Shown here in pieces: positions 1 to 7,752 of a stretch of DNA of 45,135 bases. Position numbers and translations under genes: made by a program. The DNA lies in NCBI GenBank assembly GCA_902796885.1, contig CADBQY010000120.1, positions 1 to 45,135 of the forward strand. The letters run 5' to 3'. The DNA comes from an uncultured Planctomycetota bacterium. Its GTDB lineage: Bacteria > Planctomycetota > Planctomycetia > Pirellulales > Thermoguttaceae. The notes under the pieces are model-generated. The model did no database searches. It was not told the origin of the DNA and worked only from the letters and a program-made list of their open reading frames with translations. The number at the start of each line of letters is the position of its first letter. Within the stretch, counting starts at the first letter, position 1.

Positions 1-1730
1 ACTATTATACCGGCGCGACGCTCGAATTGGACGGCGGCACGATAACGACGGACAACCTTCCCGAAGTGACGGTGAACTTCGTGAACCGGGGAAATGCGGC
101 GGTTGACGCCAAATATTTTTACAGCGCCGTTCGGGTAAGGAACGTCGATACGGGGGCCTATGTTCTGAAAAATGCCGCCGGGAACTGGTATGAGCGGTAT
201 TGTGCCGGTTATGAAGAGCCGGGCGAAACCGGTTCCTTCCGTTTTTTGATTCCGAAACTTGCCGCCGGCAACTATCAACTCGAGATTCGGCTCAACAGCC
301 GCGGATCGGTTGACGAGAGCGATGTTTCCGACGATTACGCGGAGTATTTTTTCACGGTTGTCCGTCCCGCGGACGAGATGACTGATATTGTTTTGACCGA
401 CTGGGTGGGAATCTACGACGGTGAGTCCCACGCGATCACGGTGACCGATCCTTCGGCCGCAACCGATACGATTCTCTTTTCCGCCGACGGCTTAACGTAT
501 GATCTGACCGAGAATCCCGCGTATACCGAAATCGGTTCCTATACCACCTATGTCAAAGTCAGTCGAAGTGGGTATCAGGACTGGTACGGTTCGGCCGAAA
601 TCGTGATCGGCGAAGTTCCCCCCCCCGATTATAAAATCGACACCGTTCTGGCGGTCACCACATCGATCCCCTCCGAAACCGAGGTCGACGTGGTCTCTTC
701 AGTTTCGGAGGTGACCGTCGGCGATACGATTTACGTTTCGGTGTACGCAAAGAGTACCGATTCACGCTACGGCGTTCAAGGCGGGTACTGTTCTCTCCGC
801 TATGAACCCGAAGCATTTATCGCCGGTGATTATATTGCCAGCAGTCTCTATCCCCTCGATACGATTCTTGATGGATATGACTTCTCGGCGGATCATTACG
901 TTTCGGCATTCGGCGGGAATCCGTCCGGAGTGCGGGAAGCCTACGGACAAACCGAATGGGCGCTTGTCGGGACACAGTCTTTTGTCGCTACTTCCACCGG
1001 GGAATACACTTTTTCGAACGGTCCGGCGATCAACGACAAAGGGGCGGAGAAGGAGACATGGAGTTTTGTCCGTGAAGATTACCCGTTCATGCGCGATTAC
1101 GGGAACAGTTATGACTCGGTGTCGTTGACCGTTGTCGAAAAGTCCCCTTATAAGATCGACACGTGCGTGGCGGTAACGACCGAATGTCCGCACGAAGCCG
1201 AAGTTGATGCGGTTTCCACCGTTTCGGAAGTAGGCGTCGGGGATACGATCTATGTTTCAGTCTACGTGAGGAGCACCGATTCGAACTACGGCATTCTGGG
1301 CGGATACTGTTCTCTCCATTACGACTCAGACGCGTTCACTGCCGGGGAATATATTGCCAGCCCTCTCTATTCGCTCGAGACAATCCTCGACGGATTTTCC
1401 TATTCCGGCGATGATTATATTTCAGCGTTCGGAGGAAATCCGGAGGGGGTGCAAGACGTTTATGGCAAAACTCGGTGGGCCCTGGTCGGGACGCAGGTAT
1501 TTACCGCCGATGCAGCCGGGGAATATTCCTTTTCGAGCGGAATGGCGCTGAACGCTAACGGGATTGAGAAAGAGTCTTGGAGTTTTGTCCGTGAAGATTT
1601 TGCGTTTATCCGCGAATATGCGAATCGCTATGACAGCGTAACGATGACGGTTATCGAGCCGGCGACGGCCGGACCGGCTGGTTTTTTTGCCGATCCCGAC
1701 TTTGTCGACGACGTTTTTTCGGACTTTTGA
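1..1730 (+). CDS. Secreted repetitive surface protein, 3' part, with two tandem cohesin-like modules (5' truncated by window)
   Basis: The reading frame is open to the left edge (codon phase starts at base 3), so the N-terminus is missing; the TTG at 27 is only an internal codon. The visible part begins with a CARDB-like beta-sandwich (about base 20 to 380), then a short Ig-like segment with a YDG-type motif (about 380-620), then two near-identical modules of 173 residues (630-1148 and 1149-1664). Each has the pattern VGDTIYVSVY, GGYCSLxY, SAFGGNPxGV and WALVGTQ, resembling cohesin-type carrier domains. The protein ends in an acidic, aromatic tail, DDVFSDF. No dockerin is seen in this part. 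The role is probably extracellular adhesion or scaffolding. Cohesin-like is my judgement from the fold pattern; no search was run. A strong hairpin follows the stop codon. Confidence 0.8.
   Translation, partial: YYTGATLELDGGTITTDNLPEVTVNFVNRGNAAVDAKYFYSAVRVRNVDTGAYVLKNAAGNWYERYCAGYEEPGETGSFRFLIPKLAAGNYQLEIRLNSRGSVDESDVSDDYAEYFFTVVRPADEMTDIVLTDWVGIYDGESHAITVTDPSAATDTILFSADGLTYDLTENPAYTEIGSYTTYVKVSRSGYQDWYGSAEIVIGEVPPPDYKIDTVLAVTTSIPSETEVDVVSSVSEVTVGDTIYVSVYAKSTDSRYGVQGGYCSLRYEPEAFIAGDYIASSLYPLDTILDGYDFSADHYVSAFGGNPSGVREAYGQTEWALVGTQSFVATSTGEYTFSNGPAINDKGAEKETWSFVREDYPFMRDYGNSYDSVSLTVVEKSPYKIDTCVAVTTECPHEAEVDAVSTVSEVGVGDTIYVSVYVRSTDSNYGILGGYCSLHYDSDAFTAGEYIASPLYSLETILDGFSYSGDDYISAFGGNPEGVQDVYGKTRWALVGTQVFTADAAGEYSFSSGMALNANGIEKESWSFVREDFAFIREYANRYDSVTMTVIEPATAGPAGFFADPDFVDDVFSDF
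630..1664 (+). repeat. Tandem 519-bp repeat encoding two cohesin-like modules
   Basis: Two in-frame copies start at the YKID codons at 630 and 1149. The copies share most residues, including VGDTIYVSVY, the SAFGGNP segment, WALVGTQ and the WSFVRED segment, but differ at many codon third positions. This suggests an old duplication kept under protein-level selection. More copies may lie upstream of the window. Confidence 0.85.
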
Positions 1731-1757
1731 TTTTCTATCGGGTAAGGAATTGGGTGG

Positions 1758-1798
1758 AAGACAAACAGCAAGCCCCGGTAGTCCGGGGCGTTTGTCTT
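1758..1798 (+). terminator. Hairpin terminator after the surface protein
   Basis: An outer stem of 9 bp (1758-1766 with 1790-1798, AAGACAAAC/GTTTGTCTT) encloses a 7-bp GC stem (GCCCCGG/CCGGGGC, 1772-1778 with 1783-1789) with a TAGT loop. It lies 28 bases after the stop codon. There is no long T-run beyond the stem. Confidence 0.75.
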
Positions 1799-1858
1799 TA
1801 TGAGGATCTCTTTCAGGCCGATCTTTTCACAAACTTCGCGGAAATTCTCTCTTTCAGG

Positions 1859-1886
1859 TTGATTTCTTTCTCATCCTGGCTAAAAT
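1859..1886 (+). promoter_or_regulatory. Putative sigma-70-type promoter for the Tat-exported glycosidase-like gene
   Basis: TTGATT (1859-1864), a 16-bp spacer and TAAAAT (1881-1886) stand about 60 bases before the start codon at 1947. It follows a terminator hairpin, so a separate promoter is expected here. Confidence 0.45.
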
Positions 1887-1946
1887 GGGTAATATGCAGC
1901 GTGCAGGCAAGTTTTAATGACATTTCCGTAGTAAGGGAGTAACTCA

Positions 1947-3533
1947 ATGAATAGATCGCGTCGTCAGTTTTTGCAGCTTTCGGGGTCTCTTCCGTTTCTG
2001 GGGTTGGCGGGAGTTTATGCCGGCGTAGGAGGGGGCGAAGCCTTTGCGGAGGAGACTTCTTTCGTAGATAATTCTCCGATCTTTATCGGCGATGACCGTC
2101 AGCTTTTTATGGATGACTATCTGATCGGTCGGATGGAGAATGTTCGTCTAAAAGTCCATGAGCCGATCCGTTGCCCTGAAGTCCTTCTTTGGGATAAGCC
2201 GTGGGAGGGGAATTGCTGCGTTTACGGCTCGGTTCTCTATGATCCGGAAGCCAAACGGTACCTCATGTACTATTTGGGTTCGAGCGCCAACAACGGAGGA
2301 GGGGCGAAAAGTCATCCGAGTAATGTTTGCGTGATGACAAGCCAGGATGGTATCCACTGGGATCGACCTGTTACCGGTATCGAGTTTGAGGGGAATACCG
2401 AAACGAATATCCTCTTCCTCCACAGTGAAGACTTCGTTCCTTTTATCGATACGAACCCCGAAGCGAAACCGGAAGAGCGGTTTAAGGCGAGCGCCGGTCC
2501 GAAAGACGGCGGGATTCTCGCCTATGCCTCGCCGGACGGGATTGACTGGCATATTCTTAATAACGGGCATCCCGTCTATACCGACGGGGCGTTCGATTCC
2601 GAAAACGTCTCGTTCTGGTCGGAAATAGAAAAACGCTATGTCCTTTACTATCGCCGGCCACGTCGTGATGCCCGAGACGTCGGACGCGCCTATTCGGACG
2701 ACTTTATTCATTGGACGGCGGACGGCTGGATTGAGTTTCCCGTGGAGGGCGAGGGACCGACGGTGCTGGCTCAGTTTTACACGAACCAAATTCAGCCTTA
2801 CTATCGGGCGCCGAAATATCTCGTCGGCTTTCCTGCGCGCTATATCGACCGCGGTCCCGGGGTTTCGAATACACTTCTCCCCGAACAGGAGGATCGGCGC
2901 CAGCGCGCCACGGTCCTCGCCCGTTCGGCGACGGCGTTGACCGACTCGATTTATATCACCAGCCGAGACGGCCGGAATTTTCGTCAGTCCCCCGATGTTT
3001 TCCTGAAACCGGGATTGAAAACCAAAGATAATTGGGATTACGGCGATAATTACATCGCCCGCGGTTTGCTTGAAACCGAGTCGACGATGGGGGACGAGCC
3101 GCGCGAACTCTCCATTTACGCCTCGGAGTCTCGATGGACGGGGAACGATTCCCAATGGAGACGTTATAAACTTCGTATAGACGGATTCGCCTCGTTGGCC
3201 GCTGAGACGAAAAAAGGGTACGTGGACACCAAGCCGATTGTCTTTACCGGCACCGAACTTTCGATTAACGCTTCGACCTCGGCGTGCGGCTATATCAAAG
3301 TCGAGTTTCTGACCCCGGAAGGAAAACCGTTCGACGGGTTTTCGTCCGAAGACTGTGATATCATCTACGGCGATTCGATTGACCGTCGCGTGACATGGAA
3401 TAACGATCAGCACGTCTGCCCGATGGAAAAGCGCCCGGTGATTCTTCGGTTCCATATGAAGGAAGCCGATATCTATTCATTCAAGTTTACGTACGGCGGT
3501 TCCACCACAACGCCGGAAAATCCCGAATATTGA
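1947..3533 (+). CDS. Tat-exported glycosidase-like protein (five-bladed beta-propeller, GH32/GH43 superfamily type)
   Basis: 528 residues. The N-terminus NRSRRQFLQL followed by a hydrophobic stretch and an Ala-rich cleavage region is a twin-arginine leader. The mature part starts with the motif RQLFMDDYLI, typical of a large planctomycete family in which the chain folds as a GH32/43-like five-bladed propeller. Blade-like repeats include SVLYDPEAKRYLMYYLGS, VCVMTSQDGIHWDRP and YASPDGIDWH. The C-terminal 100 residues look like a beta-sandwich. Start chosen at ATG 1947, with AAGGGAG at 1933-1939. Substrate and catalytic residues cannot be assigned; it could be a binding protein rather than an active enzyme. 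It is flanked by terminators and appears monocistronic. Confidence 0.8.
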   Translation: MNRSRRQFLQLSGSLPFLGLAGVYAGVGGGEAFAEETSFVDNSPIFIGDDRQLFMDDYLIGRMENVRLKVHEPIRCPEVLLWDKPWEGNCCVYGSVLYDPEAKRYLMYYLGSSANNGGGAKSHPSNVCVMTSQDGIHWDRPVTGIEFEGNTETNILFLHSEDFVPFIDTNPEAKPEERFKASAGPKDGGILAYASPDGIDWHILNNGHPVYTDGAFDSENVSFWSEIEKRYVLYYRRPRRDARDVGRAYSDDFIHWTADGWIEFPVEGEGPTVLAQFYTNQIQPYYRAPKYLVGFPARYIDRGPGVSNTLLPEQEDRRQRATVLARSATALTDSIYITSRDGRNFRQSPDVFLKPGLKTKDNWDYGDNYIARGLLETESTMGDEPRELSIYASESRWTGNDSQWRRYKLRIDGFASLAAETKKGYVDTKPIVFTGTELSINASTSACGYIKVEFLTPEGKPFDGFSSEDCDIIYGDSIDRRVTWNNDQHVCPMEKRPVILRFHMKEADIYSFKFTYGGSTTTPENPEY

Positions 3534-3556
3534 GTGATTCGGTCCGGAAATCGCAG

Positions 3557-3597
3557 GAGAAGGGGGCGCGAGACGAAGTCGTTTCGGCCCCCTTCTT
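3557..3597 (+). terminator. Long hairpin terminator after the glycosidase-like gene
   Basis: The 5' arm from 3557 pairs with the 3' arm up to 3597. The outer part is GAAGGGGGC/GCCCCCTTC (3559-3567 with 3587-3595), and an inner CGAGACG/CGTTTCG stem closes an AAGT loop. The 3' flank is pyrimidine-rich (TTCTTCT). Confidence 0.8.
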
Positions 3598-3639
3598 CTA
3601 TGCCCGAGACCCTTTTGCTTACGTCTCCTTTTTAACTGA

Positions 3640-3671
3640 TTGTAAACTGTGAAAAAACAGGTAGTTGACAA
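3640..3671. promoter_or_regulatory. Putative BirA operator
   Basis: TTGTAAACT (3640-3648), 14 bases, then AGTTGACAA (3663-3671): an inverted repeat with one mismatch that fits the known bacterial BirA site, TTGTAAACC-N14/15-GGTTTACAA. The right half overlaps the -35 box of the birA promoter, so BirA-biotinoyl-AMP binding here would block transcription of birA-bioBDA. The site is seen directly; the regulation is inferred from the family. Confidence 0.85.
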
Positions 3672-3693
3672 TCGGTCGGTTTTCTGATATTAT
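3665..3693 (+). promoter_or_regulatory. Promoter of the birA-bioBDA operon
   Basis: A perfect TTGACA (3665-3670), a 17-bp spacer and TATTAT (3688-3693). The expected transcript start, near 3700, falls at the GGAGGG ribosome-binding site, leaving almost no leader. This rules out the in-frame TTG at 3665 as the birA start. Confidence 0.8.
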
Positions 3694-3715
3694 TTCCTTG
3701 GAGGGATTCGGAACG

Positions 3716-4720
3716 GTGAAAACGAAAGAAAAGATTCTGGAACTTTTAATCGACAGACAGGGAAGATATTGTTCCGGAGAAGAGATCGCCCACATTCTTT
3801 CGATTTCGCGTGCCGCCGTCTGGAAAGCCGTCAAAAGGTTACAAAGTGAGGGGGTGGCGATTGATGCGGTGACCAACAGGGGGTATTCCTTGACCGAAAC
3901 GGCGGATTTCATTTCGGTTCGGGGAATACGCGAGCGACTTCGTCCCGAACTCGAAAAGAGCGAGATTTCCGTTTTACCGGTTGCGTCCTCAACGAATGCG
4001 CTTCTTGATGAGAGAGCCAGGGAAGGGGCCGCCGAATGGACTCTTTTGTTGGCCGAAGAGCAGTTGTCGGGGCGGGGGAGAAATCAGCGTCCGTTCTATT
4101 CTCCCAAAGATACCGGCATCTATATGAGTCTCCTCCTTCGGCCGGAGAACTATACGGCGGATCAGGCGGTTCGCATCACGATCATGGCGGCAGTCGCGGT
4201 TTGCGAGGCGATCGAAGTTATTTCCGGAGAAGAGACCGCAATCAAATGGGTGAATGATATCTTTCTGAAGGGGAAAAAAATCGGCGGGATCCTGACCGAG
4301 GGGGTCGTCAGTATCGAGAACGGCCGATTGGATCATGTGGTCCTTGGAATCGGAATCAACCTGTATGAACCGAAGGAGGGTTTTCCGTCCGAGTTACGCC
4401 CGTTGGCGGGCGCCGTTTTTTCACAAAAACGGAAAGACACGAAGGTGTGTCTGGTCGCCTCCATATTGAATCGTTTTTACGGCTTTTATACCGATCCGTT
4501 TTCCACCGACTATTTGGTCCGTTACCGAAGCCGCTCTTGTGTGATCGGAAGGCGCGTCCGGCTCGTTTCGGGGGATCGGACGAGTGACGTGTTGGTTTCT
4601 GGGATTGACGACCGGGGGTATCTTACGGTCAGGTATCTCGACGGGACGGAAGAGTCGTGTTGTTCGGGTGAGATTTCTCTTCGAGTCTCGGACGAATGTT
4701 TCACGGATGGCAAACCTTAA
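3716..4720 (+). CDS. birA: Bifunctional biotin operon repressor / biotin-[acetyl-CoA-carboxylase] ligase
   Basis: 334 residues from the GTG start at 3716, preceded by GGAGGG (3700-3705). The N-terminal 60 residues form a winged helix-turn-helix (KILELLIDRQGRYCSGEEIA, then ISRAAVWKAVKRL). The central catalytic domain shows the ligase signatures: SSTNALLDERA, the biotinoyl-AMP loop GRGRNQRPFYSP, and KWVNDIFLKGKKIGGIL. A C-terminal SH3-like domain follows (about 280-325). It activates biotin with ATP and attaches it to carrier proteins; with the winged helix it is a class II BirA able to repress transcription. It is the first gene of the bio operon and carries a BirA-type operator over its own promoter, so autogenous control is likely. 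bioB follows after 26 bases. Confidence 0.95.
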   Translation: MKTKEKILELLIDRQGRYCSGEEIAHILSISRAAVWKAVKRLQSEGVAIDAVTNRGYSLTETADFISVRGIRERLRPELEKSEISVLPVASSTNALLDERAREGAAEWTLLLAEEQLSGRGRNQRPFYSPKDTGIYMSLLLRPENYTADQAVRITIMAAVAVCEAIEVISGEETAIKWVNDIFLKGKKIGGILTEGVVSIENGRLDHVVLGIGINLYEPKEGFPSELRPLAGAVFSQKRKDTKVCLVASILNRFYGFYTDPFSTDYLVRYRSRSCVIGRRVRLVSGDRTSDVLVSGIDDRGYLTVRYLDGTEESCCSGEISLRVSDECFTDGKP

Positions 4721-4746
4721 AACCATTGATCCAATCGGGAAAGACG

Positions 4747-5724
4747 ATGATGGAGTTTGAACTAAAAAGATTAACAGAAATGGTTTTGGACGGAAACCAG
4801 GTCGATAAAGATGAAGCGTTGTGGCTCTATCGCCGACCTCTTGAAGAGCTGACCTGTTCGGCGGACAGAATCCGACGCCATTACTGCGGAGATTATTTTG
4901 ATCTTTGTTCTCTCGTTAACGCGAAGAGCGGACGGTGTTCCGAAAACTGCAAATTCTGCTCACAGTCGGCCAGCCATCACACTCATATTACGGAATATCC
5001 GCTCTTGGACGAAGAGACGATCCTGGCGAAAGCGGCACAGTTTGCCGGAAAGGGAGCGCTTCGTTTTTCAATGGTGACCGCCGGCCGGCGTCTGACCGAC
5101 GATGAGGTCGATCGAATCTGCGCGGCGGCGCGGCGAATTAAAGAGACTGTCGGCATCGCGATCTGTGTCTCGGTCGGTCTGTTGACCGAGGAACAATTTC
5201 GACGATTGAAAGAAGCAGGGGTCACCAGAGCGCATAACAATCTGGAAACGTCACGCCGGAACTTTCCGAATGTTTGTACCACGCATACGTTCGACGACAA
5301 GATTCGAGCGATCCGCGCCGCGAAGGCCGCCGGTCTTTCGATCTGCAGCGGAGGGATTATGGGGTTGGGCGAAACGCCGGAAGACCGGATCGATATGGCG
5401 TTCTCGCTTCGCGAACTCGGCGTTCGGAGCGTCTGCGTGAATATGCTCAACGCGATTGCCGGAACCCCGCTCGAATCGAACGAAAGGCTGACCGAAGAAG
5501 ATATGTGCCGAATCGTCGCCGTCTACCGGTTTATCCTTCCGACCGCGTATATTAGACTCGCCGGAGGGCGCGGACTCCTTTCCGATAAGGGAAGACGTTG
5601 TTTTACGTCCGGCGCCAACGCCGCAATTTCCGGAGATATGCTGACGACTCCCGGAATCACGATCGAACGGGACAGAGCGCTTCTGGAAGAATTGGGTTAC
5701 GAAACGAAGTTGTGCGATGACTAA
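4747..5724 (+). CDS. bioB: Biotin synthase, anaerobe-type
   Basis: About 325 residues; ATG 4747 and ATG 4750 are equally possible starts. It is a radical SAM enzyme with CSENCKFC (Cys64, Cys68, Cys71) binding the SAM 4Fe-4S cluster, and it inserts sulfur into dethiobiotin. HNNLETSRRNFPNVCTTHT, SICSGGIMGLGE and GANAAISGDMLTT are typical BioB signatures, of the variant I associate with clostridia and other anaerobes. The position of E. coli Cys97, a ligand of the sacrificial cluster, is Ser108 here (RFSMVT). Cys140 and the cysteine in SICSGG are kept. The auxiliary cluster may therefore differ from the 2Fe-2S type. The 3' end overlaps bioD by 8 bases. Confidence 0.95.
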   Translation: MMEFELKRLTEMVLDGNQVDKDEALWLYRRPLEELTCSADRIRRHYCGDYFDLCSLVNAKSGRCSENCKFCSQSASHHTHITEYPLLDEETILAKAAQFAGKGALRFSMVTAGRRLTDDEVDRICAAARRIKETVGIAICVSVGLLTEEQFRRLKEAGVTRAHNNLETSRRNFPNVCTTHTFDDKIRAIRAAKAAGLSICSGGIMGLGETPEDRIDMAFSLRELGVRSVCVNMLNAIAGTPLESNERLTEEDMCRIVAVYRFILPTAYIRLAGGRGLLSDKGRRCFTSGANAAISGDMLTTPGITIERDRALLEELGYETKLCDD

Positions 5725-6418
5725 ATCACTTTTTATCACCGGTACCGGTACCGATGTTGGGAAGACCTACGCGGCGGGTCTTCTCCTGAGAAAATTGTCC
5801 GAGGCCGGTATGAACGCCGGGTATTTTAAGGCCGCTATGAGCGGTAATTCCCGTGATAGTGAGGGAAATCTCCTTCCCGGAGACGCCGTTTGGGTTAAGA
5901 GGGTTTCGCCGGTTTCACAGCCGCTTGAGTCAATGTGTCCCTATGTCTACGAAACCGCGGTCTCGCCTCATCTGGCCGCGAAGATCGAGGGAAATCCCGT
6001 CGATCTGGAAAACGTACTCCGTCATTTCGACGCGCTTTGTGATCAGTACGACTGGGTGGTCGCCGAAGGGTCCGGCGGAATTCTCTGTCCTCTTCGTTGG
6101 GACGATAGAAAAATCGGTCTGGCGGATTTTGTACGATCTCGGCGTTTGTGCTCGCTCGTGGTCGCCGATGCCGGACTCGGAACGATCAACGCGGTAGTTC
6201 TGACGATCGAGTACATGAGAACGCACCGCCTTCCCGTAAAAGGGATTCTTTTGAACCGATTCGAGCCGGGAAACAAACTCCATGAGGATAATTTGTTGAT
6301 GTGTGAGCGGATGACCGGGATTCGCGTGGTTGGGACGATCTGCCCCGACGATACGGAACTCGGCATTCCGATTGAAAGAGTCAAAGCGCTGTTTGAAGAG
6401 ATTGGAGAGACCGAATGA
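5717..6418 (+). CDS. bioD: ATP-dependent dethiobiotin synthetase
   Basis: 233 residues. The P-loop is GTGTDVGKT near the N-terminus, followed by YFKAAMSG with the family Lys. VAEGSGGILCPL matches the conserved EGxGG loop. It makes dethiobiotin from 7,8-diaminopelargonate, CO2 and ATP in the cytosol. It overlaps bioB by 8 bases and bioA by 4 (ATGA), indicating coupled translation in the operon. Length is normal for the family. Confidence 0.95.
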   Translation: MTKSLFITGTGTDVGKTYAAGLLLRKLSEAGMNAGYFKAAMSGNSRDSEGNLLPGDAVWVKRVSPVSQPLESMCPYVYETAVSPHLAAKIEGNPVDLENVLRHFDALCDQYDWVVAEGSGGILCPLRWDDRKIGLADFVRSRRLCSLVVADAGLGTINAVVLTIEYMRTHRLPVKGILLNRFEPGNKLHEDNLLMCERMTGIRVVGTICPDDTELGIPIERVKALFEEIGETE

Positions 6419-7689
6419 TATGGTATCCCTACGCTCAGATGAAGACGATGACACCTCCCTTTAAAATCATCGATGCCGAAGGGGTTTATCTTTATACCGA
6501 AGAGAAGAAGCTGATCGACTCGATCTCGTCCTGGTGGTGTGTGATTCACGGATATAAAAACCCGGAAATGAACCGAGCTATTGCCGCCCAGGTCGAGAAA
6601 TTTTCTCATGTCATGCTCGGAGGGTTGACACATCAGGCGGCGGAAGATCTTTCCGACAAGTTGCAGGCGTGGCTGCCGGGAGATCTGAATTATTCCTTCT
6701 TTTCGGATTCAGGGAGCGTTGCGGTCGAGGTCGCGCTGAAGATGGCTTTACAGTATTATATGAACCGTTCAAAGAAGGGGCGTCGGTTGGTTCTGGCTCT
6801 CGACGGCGCACATCATGGCGGCAGTTTCGACGAAATGAATCAGTCGGAGGATGTGCGTACCATGATTTTGGCACTTGAACACGCTTATCATGGCGATACG
6901 TTTAAGGCGATGGAAGTCGGGGACGACGAGGATTATCATTTTGTCCTGGAAGCGTACGGAAAGAATCGGAACATCATTCACATTCCGACCGAAATCGATG
7001 CGCTCGAAAAGGCGTTCGCCGCCTACGGGGAACGACTGAACAGTTTTATTGTTGAACCCCTTTTACAGGGGGCAGGCGGGATGAGAATGTACGACGTTTC
7101 GTTTCTGAGGCGTGCCAGAGAACTCTGCGATCGGTACGACGTTCTCCTCATTTTCGATGAGGTAGCTACCGGTTTGGGACGAACCGGGAATCGGTTTGTT
7201 GCCGATCTGGTTCTCCCCGACATCATCGTTCTCGGGAAAGCGCTGACCGGAGGATATATTGGGCACGCCGTGACGGTGGCTAACAGAAAAGTCTACGAAG
7301 GCTTTTACGACGACGATCCGTCCCACGCACTGATGCACGGGCCGACTTTTATGGGGAACGCCCTGGCCTGCCGCGCGGCGCTCAAGTCGATCGAATTGTT
7401 CGAGCGGGAGGACTATATGGCGAAGATTAAACGGATCGAGGAGGTCACCCGACGGGAAATGGAAGGATTCTCCGACCCAAGGGTCAAAGAGGTTCGGATC
7501 ATGGGTGGGTGCGTTTGCGTCGAGGTCTTCGATCCGGCGACTCTCAAAGGGTACCAGCAATTCGCGTATGAGCGCGGGGTCTTCAGCCGTCCTTTTTTAA
7601 AGTATCTCTACGCGATGGTTCCATATGTTATCACGGAAGACGAACTGGTTAAGGTTTTATCGACGATGAGGGAATGGTTCCGGCGATAA
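6415..7689 (+). CDS. bioA: Adenosylmethionine-8-amino-7-oxononanoate aminotransferase
   Basis: 424 residues, a class III PLP-dependent aminotransferase. WYPYAQM and SSWWCVIHGY at the N-terminus are BioA signatures, and Lys275 in VLGKALTGGY is the PLP lysine. FDEVATGLGRTG carries the PLP-ring-binding Asp. It converts KAPA to DAPA using SAM as amino donor. Odd feature: residues 123-147 and 148-172 form an imperfect tandem duplication (LALDGAHHGGSF then LALEHAYHGDTF). The second copy is the canonical YHGDTF motif, so the protein has about 25 extra residues at this site compared with E. coli BioA. The early pimelate genes (bioC, bioH, bioF) are not in this operon. A shared convergent terminator follows. 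Confidence 0.93.
   Translation: MIWYPYAQMKTMTPPFKIIDAEGVYLYTEEKKLIDSISSWWCVIHGYKNPEMNRAIAAQVEKFSHVMLGGLTHQAAEDLSDKLQAWLPGDLNYSFFSDSGSVAVEVALKMALQYYMNRSKKGRRLVLALDGAHHGGSFDEMNQSEDVRTMILALEHAYHGDTFKAMEVGDDEDYHFVLEAYGKNRNIIHIPTEIDALEKAFAAYGERLNSFIVEPLLQGAGGMRMYDVSFLRRARELCDRYDVLLIFDEVATGLGRTGNRFVADLVLPDIIVLGKALTGGYIGHAVTVANRKVYEGFYDDDPSHALMHGPTFMGNALACRAALKSIELFEREDYMAKIKRIEEVTRREMEGFSDPRVKEVRIMGGCVCVEVFDPATLKGYQQFAYERGVFSRPFLKYLYAMVPYVITEDELVKVLSTMREWFRR
6781..6930 (+). repeat. Imperfect 75-bp in-frame duplication inside bioA
   Basis: Residues 123-147 and 148-172 align without gaps at 10 of 25 positions (R....LAL..A.HG..F..M....D), with several conservative changes. The DNA copies are well diverged, so this is not a recent copying error. 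The second unit holds the canonical PLP-stacking Tyr-His-Gly; the first has His-His-Gly. Confidence 0.6.
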
Positions 7690-7717
7690 AAAACGGACGT
7701 CGAAAAATCGACGTCCG
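7688..7717. terminator. Convergent terminator between bioA and the minus-strand secreted protein gene
   Basis: A 10-bp perfect stem CGGACGTCGA/TCGACGTCCG (7694-7703 with 7708-7717) with an AAAA loop. The six A residues at 7688-7693 read as a T-run on the minus strand, so it is a strong intrinsic terminator for the minus-strand gene and possibly also ends the bio operon. Confidence 0.85.
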
Positions 7718-7752
7718 GCAGAAAATCCTTTTCGAAAGGCTCTTTTCGTCAA

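Noticed and set aside
1727..1942. 71-codon plus-strand open frame overlapping the end of the surface protein
   Set aside because: It runs through a terminator hairpin and a promoter and has no ribosome-binding site or family features.
2148..3455. Long minus-strand open frame opposite the Tat-exported glycosidase-like gene (similar ones at 27653-29044, 41713-43293 and 40624-41544)
   Set aside because: These mirror the codon pattern of the sense genes, lack ribosome-binding sites and show no recognisable motif.
3665..3715. TTG at 3665 as birA start
   Set aside because: This TTG is the first half of the -35 box TTGACA of the operon promoter, and a GTG with GGAGGG stands at 3716.
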